In this document: one piece after another, positions 55,844 through 63,628 of the stretch
Position numbering within the stretch: position 1 is the stretch's first letter
Layout: each line of letters begins with the position of its first letter
Origin: Phycisphaerae bacterium
GTDB taxonomy: Bacteria > Planctomycetota > Phycisphaerae > UBA1845 > Fen-1342
Assembly: GCA_028279405.1 (NCBI GenBank)
Contig: JANQNU010000079.1
Location: forward strand, 40,205 to 104,204
Length of the DNA stretch: 64,000 bases
Direction of reading: 5' to 3'
Position numbers and translations under genes: made by a program
Notes under the pieces: model-generated
The model's database searches: none
Told to the model about the DNA's origin: nothing
Seen by the model: the letters and a program-made list of their open reading frames with translations, nothing else

Positions 55844-56019
55844 TTGGTTGTTCCTTTCACGTGCTTCAATGATGTCCGTGTCGGAGCGGCGGCGCGCAGC
55901 GCCGCTGGATGTTGCCAGCGACGCAGTCGACGTGCCGCGCCGATGTTCGATCACGACGATTGAAGGGAGCGTGTTAGAACAGGGCGAGGCCGACGCCGTT
56001 GAGTGCGGCCTGGAGGGCA

Positions 56020-56042
56020 TCACGCCGATCGCATCGGCGTGA
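56020..56042. promoter_or_regulatory. 10-bp perfect hairpin between AhpD-like and cupin genes
   Basis: TCACGCCGAT-CGC-ATCGGCGTGA. It lies 59 nt after the AhpD-like gene end (on the minus strand) and has no T tract; it may be a terminator remnant or an operator. Confidence 0.4.
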
Positions 56043-56100
56043 GTGGGAGATTGGCGTATCGTGGCGGGTCATGTCGCTGCGTCTCATTGATGGTCGAGAG

Positions 56101-56505
56101 TTATGTTCGTGCTCCGGCACCATTCATTGATTCCGGCGTCACATCGTGGGTGAGGTCAAGTGCCTTGTTGAAGGTGTTGTAGGCGCTCATCATCGCCGCG
56201 ATCTCAAGGGCGCCGGTCACATCCCGTTCGTCGGCGCCTGCTTCGAGGGCCATTGCACGGTGTGCGTGGAGACAGTATCCGCATCCATTGGCGGCGCTGA
56301 CGGCGACCATGATCAGCTGGCGCGTGGTTTCGGCAAGGTTGTTGCCGGCGGCACGCTCCAGGCGCAGGATCGCATCCAGGTAGTCGCCGCTACGTCCCAT
56401 GGCCTGGTAGGTCTGCGGCACCATTCCAATCGCTTGCCGAATGCGGTCCTGCGCCCGTAGTGCCTTCTCGTCTCCGTCCTTGTCGTAAAACTTCACGTTT
56501 GGCAT
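56101..56505 (-). CDS. Carboxymuconolactone-decarboxylase/AhpD-like protein
   Basis: 134 residues. AhpD-like core with VAVSAANGCGYCLHAHRAMA: the CxxC and two nearby His form the redox site of this family, and the helix FNKALDLTHDV follows. AhpD reduces AhpC-type peroxiredoxins, and other members act as decarboxylases; presence of CxxC points to a redox role. AAAGGAA before the ATG. Divergent from the ECF sigma gene at 56658. Confidence 0.9.
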   Translation of the reverse strand: MPNVKFYDKDGDEKALRAQDRIRQAIGMVPQTYQAMGRSGDYLDAILRLERAAGNNLAETTRQLIMVAVSAANGCGYCLHAHRAMALEAGADERDVTGALEIAAMMSAYNTFNKALDLTHDVTPESMNGAGART

Positions 56506-56657
56506 CAGTTATCGGTTCCTTTTGTAACAGGTTGCTCTTCTGCTTCATTGACGCCGCCCGTTGGGTGATCCTTACGAGCGGTCTTTGTCTTTTTCTGGTG
56601 CGTTTTCTCACTGCTCGGGAGTCTTCGACTAGCATCATCCCGATGGAGCCGACGACA
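56506..56657. promoter_or_regulatory. Divergent promoter region of AhpD-like and ECF sigma genes
   Basis: About 150 nt that must hold promoters for both directions. I see TTGTAACAGG on the AhpD side but no clean -35/-10 pair. Confidence 0.35.
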
Positions 56658-57263
56658 ATGGAATTTGACAACGCGGCTTGGGTGGCCGGGTTGCAGGCCG
56701 GGCGCGATGAGGTGCTCGTCGCGCTGCGTGCTCGGCTGAGGCGGGGACTGGCGGCGGCGCTGCGTGGGCGCTCGGACGTGTGCGATTCCGATCTCGACGA
56801 TTTCTCGCAGGACGCCGTGTTGCGGATTCTCGATCGGCTGGAATCATTTCGTGGCGAGAGCGGGTTTACGACGTGGGCGATGGCGGTTGCCGTGCGGGTT
56901 GCCATGACGGCGCTTCGTCGAAGACCGTGGCAGTCTGTGGAGCCGCTCGATTCGCGGCTTCGGGAGTACGCGGACGTTTCGTCGGGGGCTGGTGCGGTTG
57001 GCAGCTCGGGAGAACGGGTCGAGTTGCTGGAGACGCTACGGGCCGCGATTGCCGAGCAATTGACGCCACGCCAGCGTCAGGTGCTGCTGGCGGAGCTGGA
57101 TGGTGTTCCGCAGGTCGTGTTGGCCGATCGGTTGGGCGCCACTCCCGGCGCCATTTACAAGGTGTCGCACGACGCGCGTCGCAAGCTGCGCCGCGTGCTC
57201 GAACGCGCCGGTTACGATGCCGGGAGCGTGCGCGCAGTGTTGGCCGCGAAGGAACGAGAATGA
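56658..57263 (+). CDS. ECF sigma factor with adjacent anti-sigma candidate
   Basis: 201 residues from ATG 56658 (GGAG 9 nt upstream; ATG 56643 also possible). Region 2: DSDLDDFSQDAVLRILDRLE with SFRGESGFTTWAMAVAVRVA; region 4: LTPRQRQVLLAELDGVPQVV with LADRLGATPGAIYKVSHDARR. Only 7 nt separate it from a small zinc-finger protein gene, the usual plan for a sigma/anti-sigma pair. No C-terminal SnoaL domain. Divergent neighbours are redox-type genes, possible targets. Confidence 0.9.
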   Translation: MEFDNAAWVAGLQAGRDEVLVALRARLRRGLAAALRGRSDVCDSDLDDFSQDAVLRILDRLESFRGESGFTTWAMAVAVRVAMTALRRRPWQSVEPLDSRLREYADVSSGAGAVGSSGERVELLETLRAAIAEQLTPRQRQVLLAELDGVPQVVLADRLGATPGAIYKVSHDARRKLRRVLERAGYDAGSVRAVLAAKERE

Positions 57264-57270
57264 GGATTCA

Positions 57271-57522
57271 ATGAGACCGCGGGACGAACAACTGGATGCG
57301 TTAGCGCGGCTTGTCGCGGCGACCGCGTCCGAAGAGATCGACTGCGAAGGGCTCCTGGCACGAATCGCCCCCTACGTTCGGGCCGTGTCCGAGCGCGCCG
57401 CGCTGAGCACCCCACTGCAGCAGGTTGCGCAACACCTCGAAGTCTGCCCGGAGTGCAAGGAAGAGTTCGTTGCACTGTTGCGGGCCGAAGGGCTGGATCC
57501 GGACAAGATCCTGGGGCCGTAG
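57271..57522 (+). CDS. Small zinc-finger anti-sigma-like protein
   Basis: 83 residues, GAGG 6 nt before the ATG. C-terminal HLEVCPECKEEFVALLRAEG fits the Hx3Cx2C motif of ZAS (zf-HC2) anti-sigma domains. No membrane helix, so it would be a soluble redox- or metal-sensitive anti-sigma, as in RsrA-like proteins. Immediately downstream of the ECF sigma gene. Confidence 0.75.
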   Translation: MRPRDEQLDALARLVAATASEEIDCEGLLARIAPYVRAVSERAALSTPLQQVAQHLEVCPECKEEFVALLRAEGLDPDKILGP

Positions 57523-57588
57523 GGATTGCGGCGCGAGCGAGCGGTAGTGCCGCCCGCGCCGCTTCGTCTTGTGCCACCCGTTTGACGA

Positions 57589-58434
57589 CTAGTTCCATCG
57601 AGCGAACAGTTCGTCCGCCGCGTCCATGATTGCCTGTAACGATGGCGCGCAGAACAGCGTCGGCTGCAGTTCGGTCGTATCGAAGGCGGTCGCGAGGACG
57701 TGGTCTAACGCGAAGTCGACGATGCGGGCGTCCCCGGACAGGTAGTGCTCGGTCTCGCCGATCGATGAGAGAATCCCGGCGCCGAGCACGCGAACCTCGC
57801 CGGCTTCCTCCAACAGTCCGAACTCGATCGTGAACCAGTAGAACCGGACGAGTTCCTCCAACTGGTCAGGCGTCGCGCGTCGGGCGGCTTGGCCGATCAG
57901 CTCGATCAGTGACGCGTATTCCGGGTCCATCAGCGGCGGCACATGACCGATCACGTCGTGGATCACGTCCGGTTCGGGTGTGTACTCTGGCTGGTCGTCG
58001 TGTCGCAGAAACTGTGTGCACGGCATGATTCGGTCTCCCCAAAGCTCGAAGTAGGTCTTGCCGTGCAACAATCCCTCAGCCGGCACGAGCCGCACCCCGC
58101 TACGGGCCAGCAGAATCCGCTCCAATTCCCCCAACTGGGGGACTCTCTCGGATGACAGACCCAGTGCCCGCTTGCCCTCACGGTAGATCGCGGCCGCCGT
58201 CTGTACGTGCAGAGCGTCGAGCCGCTCCGATATCTCTCGCCAGAGATGCGTCTCCTGTGGTACGTACGCGATTTGCGGGCTCGGTAGTCCGCGCAGCCGA
58301 TGGTCGCGGGCAAGGTAGAAGAACATTCGGCGACGGCGCATATAGTCGACGTCCGCGAGTCCTGGGTGATTCTCCGGAAAATGCGGCTCCTCCGGGTCCA
58401 CCCAGGGAGCGTTGATCTCGGCCATGGAGTCCAT
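57589..58434 (-). CDS. phhA: Phenylalanine 4-monooxygenase (aromatic amino acid hydroxylase)
   Basis: 281 residues. Iron ligands in DVIHDVIGHVPPLMDPEYAS (two His) and YWFTIEFGLLEEAGEVRVLG (Glu). The sequence length and the lack of an ACT domain fit bacterial PhhA. Uses O2, Fe(II) and a tetrahydropterin to convert Phe to Tyr. AAGGAAC 9 nt before the ATG; divergent from the ACMSD gene, from which it is separated by about 310 nt. Confidence 0.95.
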   Translation of the reverse strand: MDSMAEINAPWVDPEEPHFPENHPGLADVDYMRRRRMFFYLARDHRLRGLPSPQIAYVPQETHLWREISERLDALHVQTAAAIYREGKRALGLSSERVPQLGELERILLARSGVRLVPAEGLLHGKTYFELWGDRIMPCTQFLRHDDQPEYTPEPDVIHDVIGHVPPLMDPEYASLIELIGQAARRATPDQLEELVRFYWFTIEFGLLEEAGEVRVLGAGILSSIGETEHYLSGDARIVDFALDHVLATAFDTTELQPTLFCAPSLQAIMDAADELFARWN

Positions 58435-58745
58435 GAGTCCGTTCCTTTCGACGGTGCCAGCGACCGGTGGTCGCAGTGGTTCTGCAATTCCAGGGGAGTG
58501 GATCCGTCAGAGCGCCAGACTAGGCCGACGACGCCGAACGCACTCCCTGCGGTGTCCGCACACAACGATCAATCTGGATGTAGAAAGGTAATATGCTCCA
58601 CTCCTCAGAGTGGATAGTCGAACCGGTAGGCATGATGGTTGCGGCTCGTATTCATGACTCATCGACGATAGACAAGTCGCCGCCACGGGTCAAGTGAATC
58701 GGGCAAAACGCTGTCCGAAATCGGATCGTCCGATACACTGGCGGC
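58435..58745. promoter_or_regulatory. Divergent promoter region of phhA and the ACMSD gene
   Basis: About 310 nt without a gene. TCCACTC-CTCA-GAGTGGA (58597-58614) is a perfect 7-bp inverted repeat, just after TAATAT (58589-58594), which may be a -10 element toward the ACMSD gene. No matching -35 seen. Confidence 0.4.
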
Positions 58746-59756
58746 ATGAAAGTCGATCTGCATACGCATATCCTTCCGCGGGACTGGCCGGACCTCGAAG
58801 CACGCTACGGCTATCCAGGATTCATCCGCCTCGAGCATCTCACACCCTGCCGTGCCCGGATGATGCGTGGCGATACGTTCTTCCGCGAGGTCGAGTCGAA
58901 CTGCTGGGACCCTCAGAAGCGGATCGAGGAGTGCGACCGGGCGAACGTTACCGTTCAGGTGCTGTCGACCGTGCCGGTGATGTTCAGCTATTGGGCCAAA
59001 CCGGCTGACGCCCTCGACTTGTCGCGTCTCCTGAACGACCACATCGCCGGCATCGTTCGCGCGTTTCCGACGCGTTTCGTCGGACTCGGAACGGTCCCGC
59101 TGCAAGACCCGGAGTTGGCCAGCCGAGAGCTTGAACGCTGTACGCGTGAGCTGGGGCTGGCAGGCGTTCAGATCGGCTCGCATGTCAATGACTGGAACCT
59201 GGACGAGCCGGCGCTCTTTCCGTTCTTTCAGGCCGCGGCGTCGCTCGGGGCAGCCGTCTTCGTACACCCTTGGGAAATGATGGGGCAGCAGGCGATGCCC
59301 AAGTACTGGCTGCCCTGGCTGGTCGGCATGCCGGCGGAGACGTCGCGGGCGATCTGCTCGATGATCTTCGGCGGCGTCATCGAGCGGCTACCGGAGCTAC
59401 GGGTCGCCTTCGCGCATGGTGGTGGCTCGTTCCCCGGGACGATCGGGCGGATCGAGCACGGCTTCAACGTTCGGCCCGACCTCTGTGCCGCCGTCAACCC
59501 GCATTCGCCGAGATCCTATCTCGATCGGTTCTATGTCGATTCGCTGGTGCACGATCCGGAGGCGCTGCGCTTCCTGTTGCGACTGCTCTCGGCGGACCGG
59601 GTCGCGCTTGGCAGCGACTACCCATTCCCACTCGGTGAAGCAGTCCCGGGTACCGTGATCGAGTCCCTGGCGGACCTGTCGGCGAACGAACGTGAGCGGC
59701 TGCTGTGGGGGACTGCGCTCGAATTCCTGGGCGTTCCGCGCGGCCAGTTCGAGTAA
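58746..59756 (+). CDS. 2-amino-3-carboxymuconate-6-semialdehyde decarboxylase (ACMSD)
   Basis: 336 residues. Amidohydrolase barrel with zinc motif KVDLHTHILPRDWPDLEARY. Long stretches follow the animal enzyme as I know it: ESNCWDPQKRIEECDRANVT, LSTVPVMFSYWAKPADAL, RFVGLGTVPLQDPELASREL, VHPWEMM, YWLPWLVGMPAETSRAICSM, FAHGGGSFPGTIGRIEHGF and GSDYPFPLGE. Zinc and catalytic His/Asp are present. It decarboxylates the ring-opened product of 3-hydroxyanthranilate, diverting it from quinolinate. Other kynurenine-pathway genes are not in the window. Confidence 0.95.
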   Translation: MKVDLHTHILPRDWPDLEARYGYPGFIRLEHLTPCRARMMRGDTFFREVESNCWDPQKRIEECDRANVTVQVLSTVPVMFSYWAKPADALDLSRLLNDHIAGIVRAFPTRFVGLGTVPLQDPELASRELERCTRELGLAGVQIGSHVNDWNLDEPALFPFFQAAASLGAAVFVHPWEMMGQQAMPKYWLPWLVGMPAETSRAICSMIFGGVIERLPELRVAFAHGGGSFPGTIGRIEHGFNVRPDLCAAVNPHSPRSYLDRFYVDSLVHDPEALRFLLRLLSADRVALGSDYPFPLGEAVPGTVIESLADLSANERERLLWGTALEFLGVPRGQFE

Positions 59757-59795
59757 CGACGAGCGGGTCAGGATAAACGCAACCCGGGGCGGGAA

Positions 59796-59870
59796 TGGTG
59801 GCGGGCGGACTCGAACCGCCGACCTGCGGGTTATGAATCCGCCGCTCTAAACCAGCTGAGCTACGCCACC
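59796..59870 (-). tRNA. tRNA with CAT anticodon (Met elongator, or Ile2)
   Basis: Minus strand. Acceptor GGTGGCG/CGCCACC, D stem GCTC/GAGC, T arm GGCGG/CCGCC with TTCGAGT, anticodon loop TTCATAA with CAT. Anticodon stem GCGGA/CCCGC has an A-C mismatch at 31-39. Fully paired acceptor with G1-C72 rules out an initiator tRNA. Discriminator A; CCA not encoded. Met-elongator is most likely; Ile2 with lysidine cannot be excluded by eye. Confidence 0.9.
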
Positions 59871-60321
59871 GCAAGTATCTAGCCGAGCGAGTATATCACC
59901 CGACCGAGAGCCGGTAAAGCGTACTCCGGCGACTCAAGAGATGCGGCCAGTGCCACCCATCCCCTCGCTTGCGCTCGGGGCTCGTTGTGTTGGGTCTCTG
60001 GTCCGCGCTGGGGCCTGTGGCGTAAACACGGGCCTCGCAGAGGGAGCTTGCTCCCCTCGCTCGCGATCGCGGCTCGTTGTGTTTGGCGCCTGGTTCGCGT
60101 CGAGGCAGGCGGCGTAGACGCCTGTCTCATAGAGGGAGCTTGCTCCCCGGGCGAGACGCCCGCTCCACCCTGTTTTGGTGCACGCTCCGGGGCCGGCGCC
60201 TGGTCGATTGTCGCTCACCGGTCTAAGATAAGGGTCTTCCCGCACTTTGGTCGGGGGCGGCGCCCTCCGGCCGACGTACCGGCGGTTACCAGTGGATATC
60301 ACCATCGAATGGAGAAAACGA
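59871..60321. repeat. Intergenic repeat island F
   Basis: About 450 nt. CCCCTCGCTTGCGCTCGGGG (59961-59980) with CTCGTTGTG, and CCCTCGCTCGCGATCGCGGC (60054-60073) with TCGTTGTG, are two variants of one module. GGGAGCTTGCTCCC, a perfect palindrome with a TT centre, occurs twice (60042-60055 and 60134-60147). GGGCGAGACGCCCGCTCCAC (60149-60168) repeats the unit at 42984. The units come in tandem with about 90 nt period. Confidence 0.65.
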
Positions 60322-60921
60322 ATGAACGTACGGATCGCTCATCCGGCCCCTGATTTCAAGGCCCAAGGTGTCGTCGACAAGCAGTTCAAAGAGGTGTCCC
60401 TGAGCGACTACCGTGGCCAGTATGTGGTGCTGTTCTTCTGGCCGCTCGACTTCACGTTCGTCTGCCCGACCGAGATCGTGGCGTTCCACGACGCGACTGC
60501 CGAGTTCAAGAAGCGTGGCGCTCAGGTCATCGGCATTTCGACCGATAGCCATTTCACGCACCTGGCCTGGCAGAATACCCCGCGCAACAAGGGCGGACTC
60601 GGCGATATCGCGTACCCGATGGTCGCGGACCTCAACCACTCGATCTCGCGCGACTACGGCGTCCTGCTCGACGACAAGGGCATTGCGCTGCGCGGCCTGT
60701 TCCTGCTGGACAAGGAAGGCGTCGTCCGGCACATGGTCGTCAACGACCTGCCGCTCGGTCGCAGCGTCGACGAGGCCATCCGGATGGTCGACGCGCTCCA
60801 GCACTTCGAGGAGCACGGCGAAGTCTGCCCGGCGAACTGGCGACCCGGCGAGAAGACCATCAACACCAGCAAGGCCGGCGAGTTCTTCGAGGAATGGTCG
60901 GAGCAGCCGGTCAACGCCTAG
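60322..60921 (+). CDS. 2-Cys peroxiredoxin (AhpC/TSA)
   Basis: 199 residues from ATG 60322 (GGAG 8 nt upstream). Peroxidatic Cys in [17 protein letters not shown] with the Thr; Arg of the active site in the later core; resolving Cys in [14 protein letters not shown]. Length and the FVCPTE/VCPANW motifs place it in the Prx1/AhpC group. Removes hydrogen peroxide and alkyl peroxides with reducing power from a thioredoxin- or AhpD-like partner; an AhpD-like protein is encoded 4 kb away. Confidence 0.96.
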   Translation: MNVRIAHPAPDFKAQGVVDKQFKEVSLSDYRGQYVVLFFWPLDFTFVCPTEIVAFHDATAEFKKRGAQVIGISTDSHFTHLAWQNTPRNKGGLGDIAYPMVADLNHSISRDYGVLLDDKGIALRGLFLLDKEGVVRHMVVNDLPLGRSVDEAIRMVDALQHFEEHGEVCPANWRPGEKTINTSKAGEFFEEWSEQPVNA

Positions 60922-60947
60922 CCAGGCGTAGGGAGTAGCCGCGGCAA

Positions 60948-61427
60948 ATGGGCTCGGTCGCATCGAACGACCCGCGAACTGCACCGCGGCTGCTCTGCAC
61001 GAATTGCTACTACGACCTGCAGGGCGTGCCGGATCCACGCTGTCCGGAGTGCGGCCATGCGTTCTATGAGCCGCACGTACGCTCCTTCTGGGAGTGGCGC
61101 TACACCGGTCGGCGAGAGGCGCTGCGAATGCTCCTTTGGCCGCCGATCGTCGGGGGCTTGCTTGTCGGAGGCGGGCTGCTGGTGCCTCCCATGCAGCCCT
61201 GCTGTGCCGCGGTGGCTGTGTGCGTGATGTTCTTCGGGGGTCTGCTCAACGACTACATCCTGGCCGATCGGCTGGAATACACCCGGATCCTGCGGAGTCC
61301 GGATGGCCGTCGAAGCTACAACGGGCGGCGCGTCATGCTTCGTATGGCGGGGATCGTCGCGATTCAGGTTGTGGCGGTCGGGTTGTTGGTAAGCGTGTTT
61401 GCGGGAATAGCCGCGACGCTTCGCTAG
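60948..61427 (+). CDS. Zinc-ribbon membrane protein, paralog of 19052-19495
   Basis: 159 residues. Ribbon [20 protein letters not shown], then [16 protein letters not shown], hydrophobic helices ([40 protein letters not shown]), [10 protein letters not shown] and a last helix ([21 protein letters not shown]). The order and several motifs (FW-xx-R, LWPP, LEYxRI) match the protein at 19.1 kb. Its stop TAG overlaps the stop of glnS, which comes from the other strand (CTAG). Function unknown. Confidence 0.7.
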   Translation: MGSVASNDPRTAPRLLCTNCYYDLQGVPDPRCPECGHAFYEPHVRSFWEWRYTGRREALRMLLWPPIVGGLLVGGGLLVPPMQPCCAAVAVCVMFFGGLLNDYILADRLEYTRILRSPDGRRSYNGRRVMLRMAGIVAIQVVAVGLLVSVFAGIAATLR

Positions 61428-63250
61428 CTGCCCTTCTTCGCGATCTTGGCCCACGAATCGCGGAGCGTGACCGTGCGGTTGAAGATGAGCGGCGTTTGTC
61501 CGCTGGAGGCGGCTTCGAACGCTTGCGCGGCGCGCTCGCGCGACCAGTGCCGGGCGTCCTCGTCCAGGCAGAAGTAACCTTGGCGCTCGAACTGCACGCG
61601 CGGGATCGCGTCCGACCAATCCGTCGAACGGGCGGCATCGCCCCAGTTCGGCTCCAGCAGGCTGTCCTTGAGCACATTCAGTGACTCGGGGTTGAGATTG
61701 ACGCGGAAGTCGGCGCCGTCGGCCTCTTGATCGGGCGTCAGGTTGTCCGGGGTCGGCGTGTTGAACAAGTGGTCATAGAGTCGAACTTCGACCGGGACTG
61801 CTTGCGCCGCGCTGACCCAGTGGAGCGTTCCCTTGACCTTGCGGCCGTCGGGTGCGTCACCGCCGCGGGTTTGCGGGTCGTAGGTGCAGCGCAACTCGAC
61901 GACTTGGCCGGTATCGTCTTTGATCATTTCGTGGCAGGTAATGAAGTAGCCGTAGCGCAGCCGAACTTCGCGGCCGGGCGCGAGGCGAAAGAACTTCCGC
62001 GGCGGGTCCTCTAGAAAATCGTCACGTTCGATGAAGAGTTCGCGCGAGAACGGCACCTGCCGCTCGCCGGCGGTCGCGTCCTCGGGGTTGTTGATCGCAG
62101 TGAGCCAGTCGACGTGATCCGCGTCGTTGTGGTCTTCCCAATTGGTGATCACGACGCGTAGCGGATTGAGTACGCACATGACGCGTGGTGCGCGTTTATT
62201 GAGGTCTTCGCGCAGGCAGTGTTCGAGGAGCGCAATCTCGTTCACGCCGTCGAACTTCGCGACGCCGACGCGTGCGCAGAAATCCCGGATGGCCTCCGGC
62301 GTGTAACCCCGGCGGCGCATCCCGGAGAGCGTCGGCATTCGCGGATCGTCCCAGCCCGCAACCTGCCGCTCCTGGACGAGCGTGAGCAGTTTTCGCTTGC
62401 TCATGACCGTGTAATTGAGGTTGAGTCTAGCGAATTCGATTTGCTGCGGGTGGTGGATCGGCTTGCCATCGGGTGTAGTGAGCTGGTCGAGGAACCAGTC
62501 GTACAGCGGGCGGTGATTTTCGAACTCCAGCGTGCAGATGCTGTGGGTGATGCCTTCGATCGAGTCTTCGAGTCCGTGGGCCCAATCGTACATCGGATAG
62601 ATGCACCAGCGATCCGCGGTCCGGTGATGGTCCGCGTGGAGGATGCGGTACATGATCGGGTCGCGGAGGTTGAGGTTGGGGGCAGCCATGTCGATCTTGG
62701 CACGGAGCGTTCGGGAGCCGTCCGGAAATGCGCCACGCGCCATCTTTTCGAACAGCTCCAGATTCTCTTCGACGGATCGGTCGCGGTGCGGGCTGTTCTG
62801 CCCGGGGGTGGTGAGCGTGCCGCGGTGCTCGCGGATTTGCTCGGGGGTCAGGTCGTCGACATAGGCTTTCCCCGCGCGAATGAGCTGGACGGCGTAGTCG
62901 TACATCTGCTGGAAGTAGTCGGACGCGAAGAGCACGCCGGTCTGGGGGGCATCGTCGGCTCCGGACCAGCGGAAGCCCAGCCAGCGGACGTCACGGACGA
63001 TCGCGTCGACGTATTCCTGTTCCTCTTTGACCGGGTTGGTGTCGTCGAAGCGGAGGTTGCATTCGCCGACGTATTTCTCAGCGAGGCCGAAATTGAGACA
63101 GATGCTCTTGGCGTGCCCGATGTGGAGATAGCCGTTCGGTTCCGGTGGGAAGCGCGTCTGGACGCGCCCGGCCCATTTACCCGCGGCGCGGTCCGTTTCG
63201 ATGATCTCTTCGATGAAGTTGAGCGGGCGGTTTGGAGCGGATTCGGTCAT
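61424..63250 (-). CDS. glnS: Glutaminyl-tRNA synthetase
   Basis: 608 residues from ATG 63250; the frame is open further upstream to 63514, but that part is unlike the family. HIGH in [25 protein letters not shown] as [10 protein letters not shown], and the GlnRS-specific [20 protein letters not shown] and [20 protein letters not shown]. The C-terminal beta-barrel anticodon-binding domains are present. Charges tRNA-Gln directly with Gln, so this organism does not depend on GatCAB for Gln-tRNA. Confidence 0.97.
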   Translation of the reverse strand: MTESAPNRPLNFIEEIIETDRAAGKWAGRVQTRFPPEPNGYLHIGHAKSICLNFGLAEKYVGECNLRFDDTNPVKEEQEYVDAIVRDVRWLGFRWSGADDAPQTGVLFASDYFQQMYDYAVQLIRAGKAYVDDLTPEQIREHRGTLTTPGQNSPHRDRSVEENLELFEKMARGAFPDGSRTLRAKIDMAAPNLNLRDPIMYRILHADHHRTADRWCIYPMYDWAHGLEDSIEGITHSICTLEFENHRPLYDWFLDQLTTPDGKPIHHPQQIEFARLNLNYTVMSKRKLLTLVQERQVAGWDDPRMPTLSGMRRRGYTPEAIRDFCARVGVAKFDGVNEIALLEHCLREDLNKRAPRVMCVLNPLRVVITNWEDHNDADHVDWLTAINNPEDATAGERQVPFSRELFIERDDFLEDPPRKFFRLAPGREVRLRYGYFITCHEMIKDDTGQVVELRCTYDPQTRGGDAPDGRKVKGTLHWVSAAQAVPVEVRLYDHLFNTPTPDNLTPDQEADGADFRVNLNPESLNVLKDSLLEPNWGDAARSTDWSDAIPRVQFERQGYFCLDEDARHWSRERAAQAFEAASSGQTPLIFNRTVTLRDSWAKIAKKGS

Positions 63251-63628
63251 GTCCGGGTACGTTTCCAGTCGCAAGAGTCGGTTTTCGGCCACCACCTCGT
63301 AGGGCGGATGATACTGGACGCGCGGCACGGATCGTAGGTCCGTCGTCGACCAAATGTCCCGAATTGTCAGGTCGGCGGCGCGGCGCCCGGCCGGGCGCCT
63401 TGGAAAGTTGAGGGCGTGGGCGTCGCACGTCGGCGTCGTTGGGTCGTAAGTCGCGCCGGTCCAATGGGTTCGGCTGAGAAGCGGCGTTGATTTTCGGTCC
63501 TGCGGTCCTGCCACCCGAGCGCGGTTTCAGTGTATAACGTGTCATCGTGGGAGGTGGTGCGGCGGTGACGCCGGACTTCGCGAATCCAGCGAGCGAGAGA
63601 GCGCTGCTGAGCAACCCTGAGGTGAGAT
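63251..63628. other. Divergent intergenic region upstream of glnS
   Basis: About 380 nt between glnS and the last gene. The glnS frame stays open through much of it but shows no family likeness. No tRNA or repeat module seen; promoters for both sides must lie here. Confidence 0.4.

Noticed and set aside
56658..57263. ECF41-type sigma (these are often next to carboxymuconolactone decarboxylase genes)
   Set aside because: The protein ends after region 4 and lacks the SnoaL-like C-terminal domain of that group; it has a separate zinc-finger partner instead.
60322..60921. Second selenoprotein in the redox genes
   Set aside because: The peroxiredoxin and the AhpD-like protein both have ordinary Cys codons at their active sites.
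63251..63514. N-terminal extension of glutaminyl-tRNA synthetase
   Set aside because: The upstream frame has no start context or family likeness; the ATG at 63250 matches the usual start of the enzyme.
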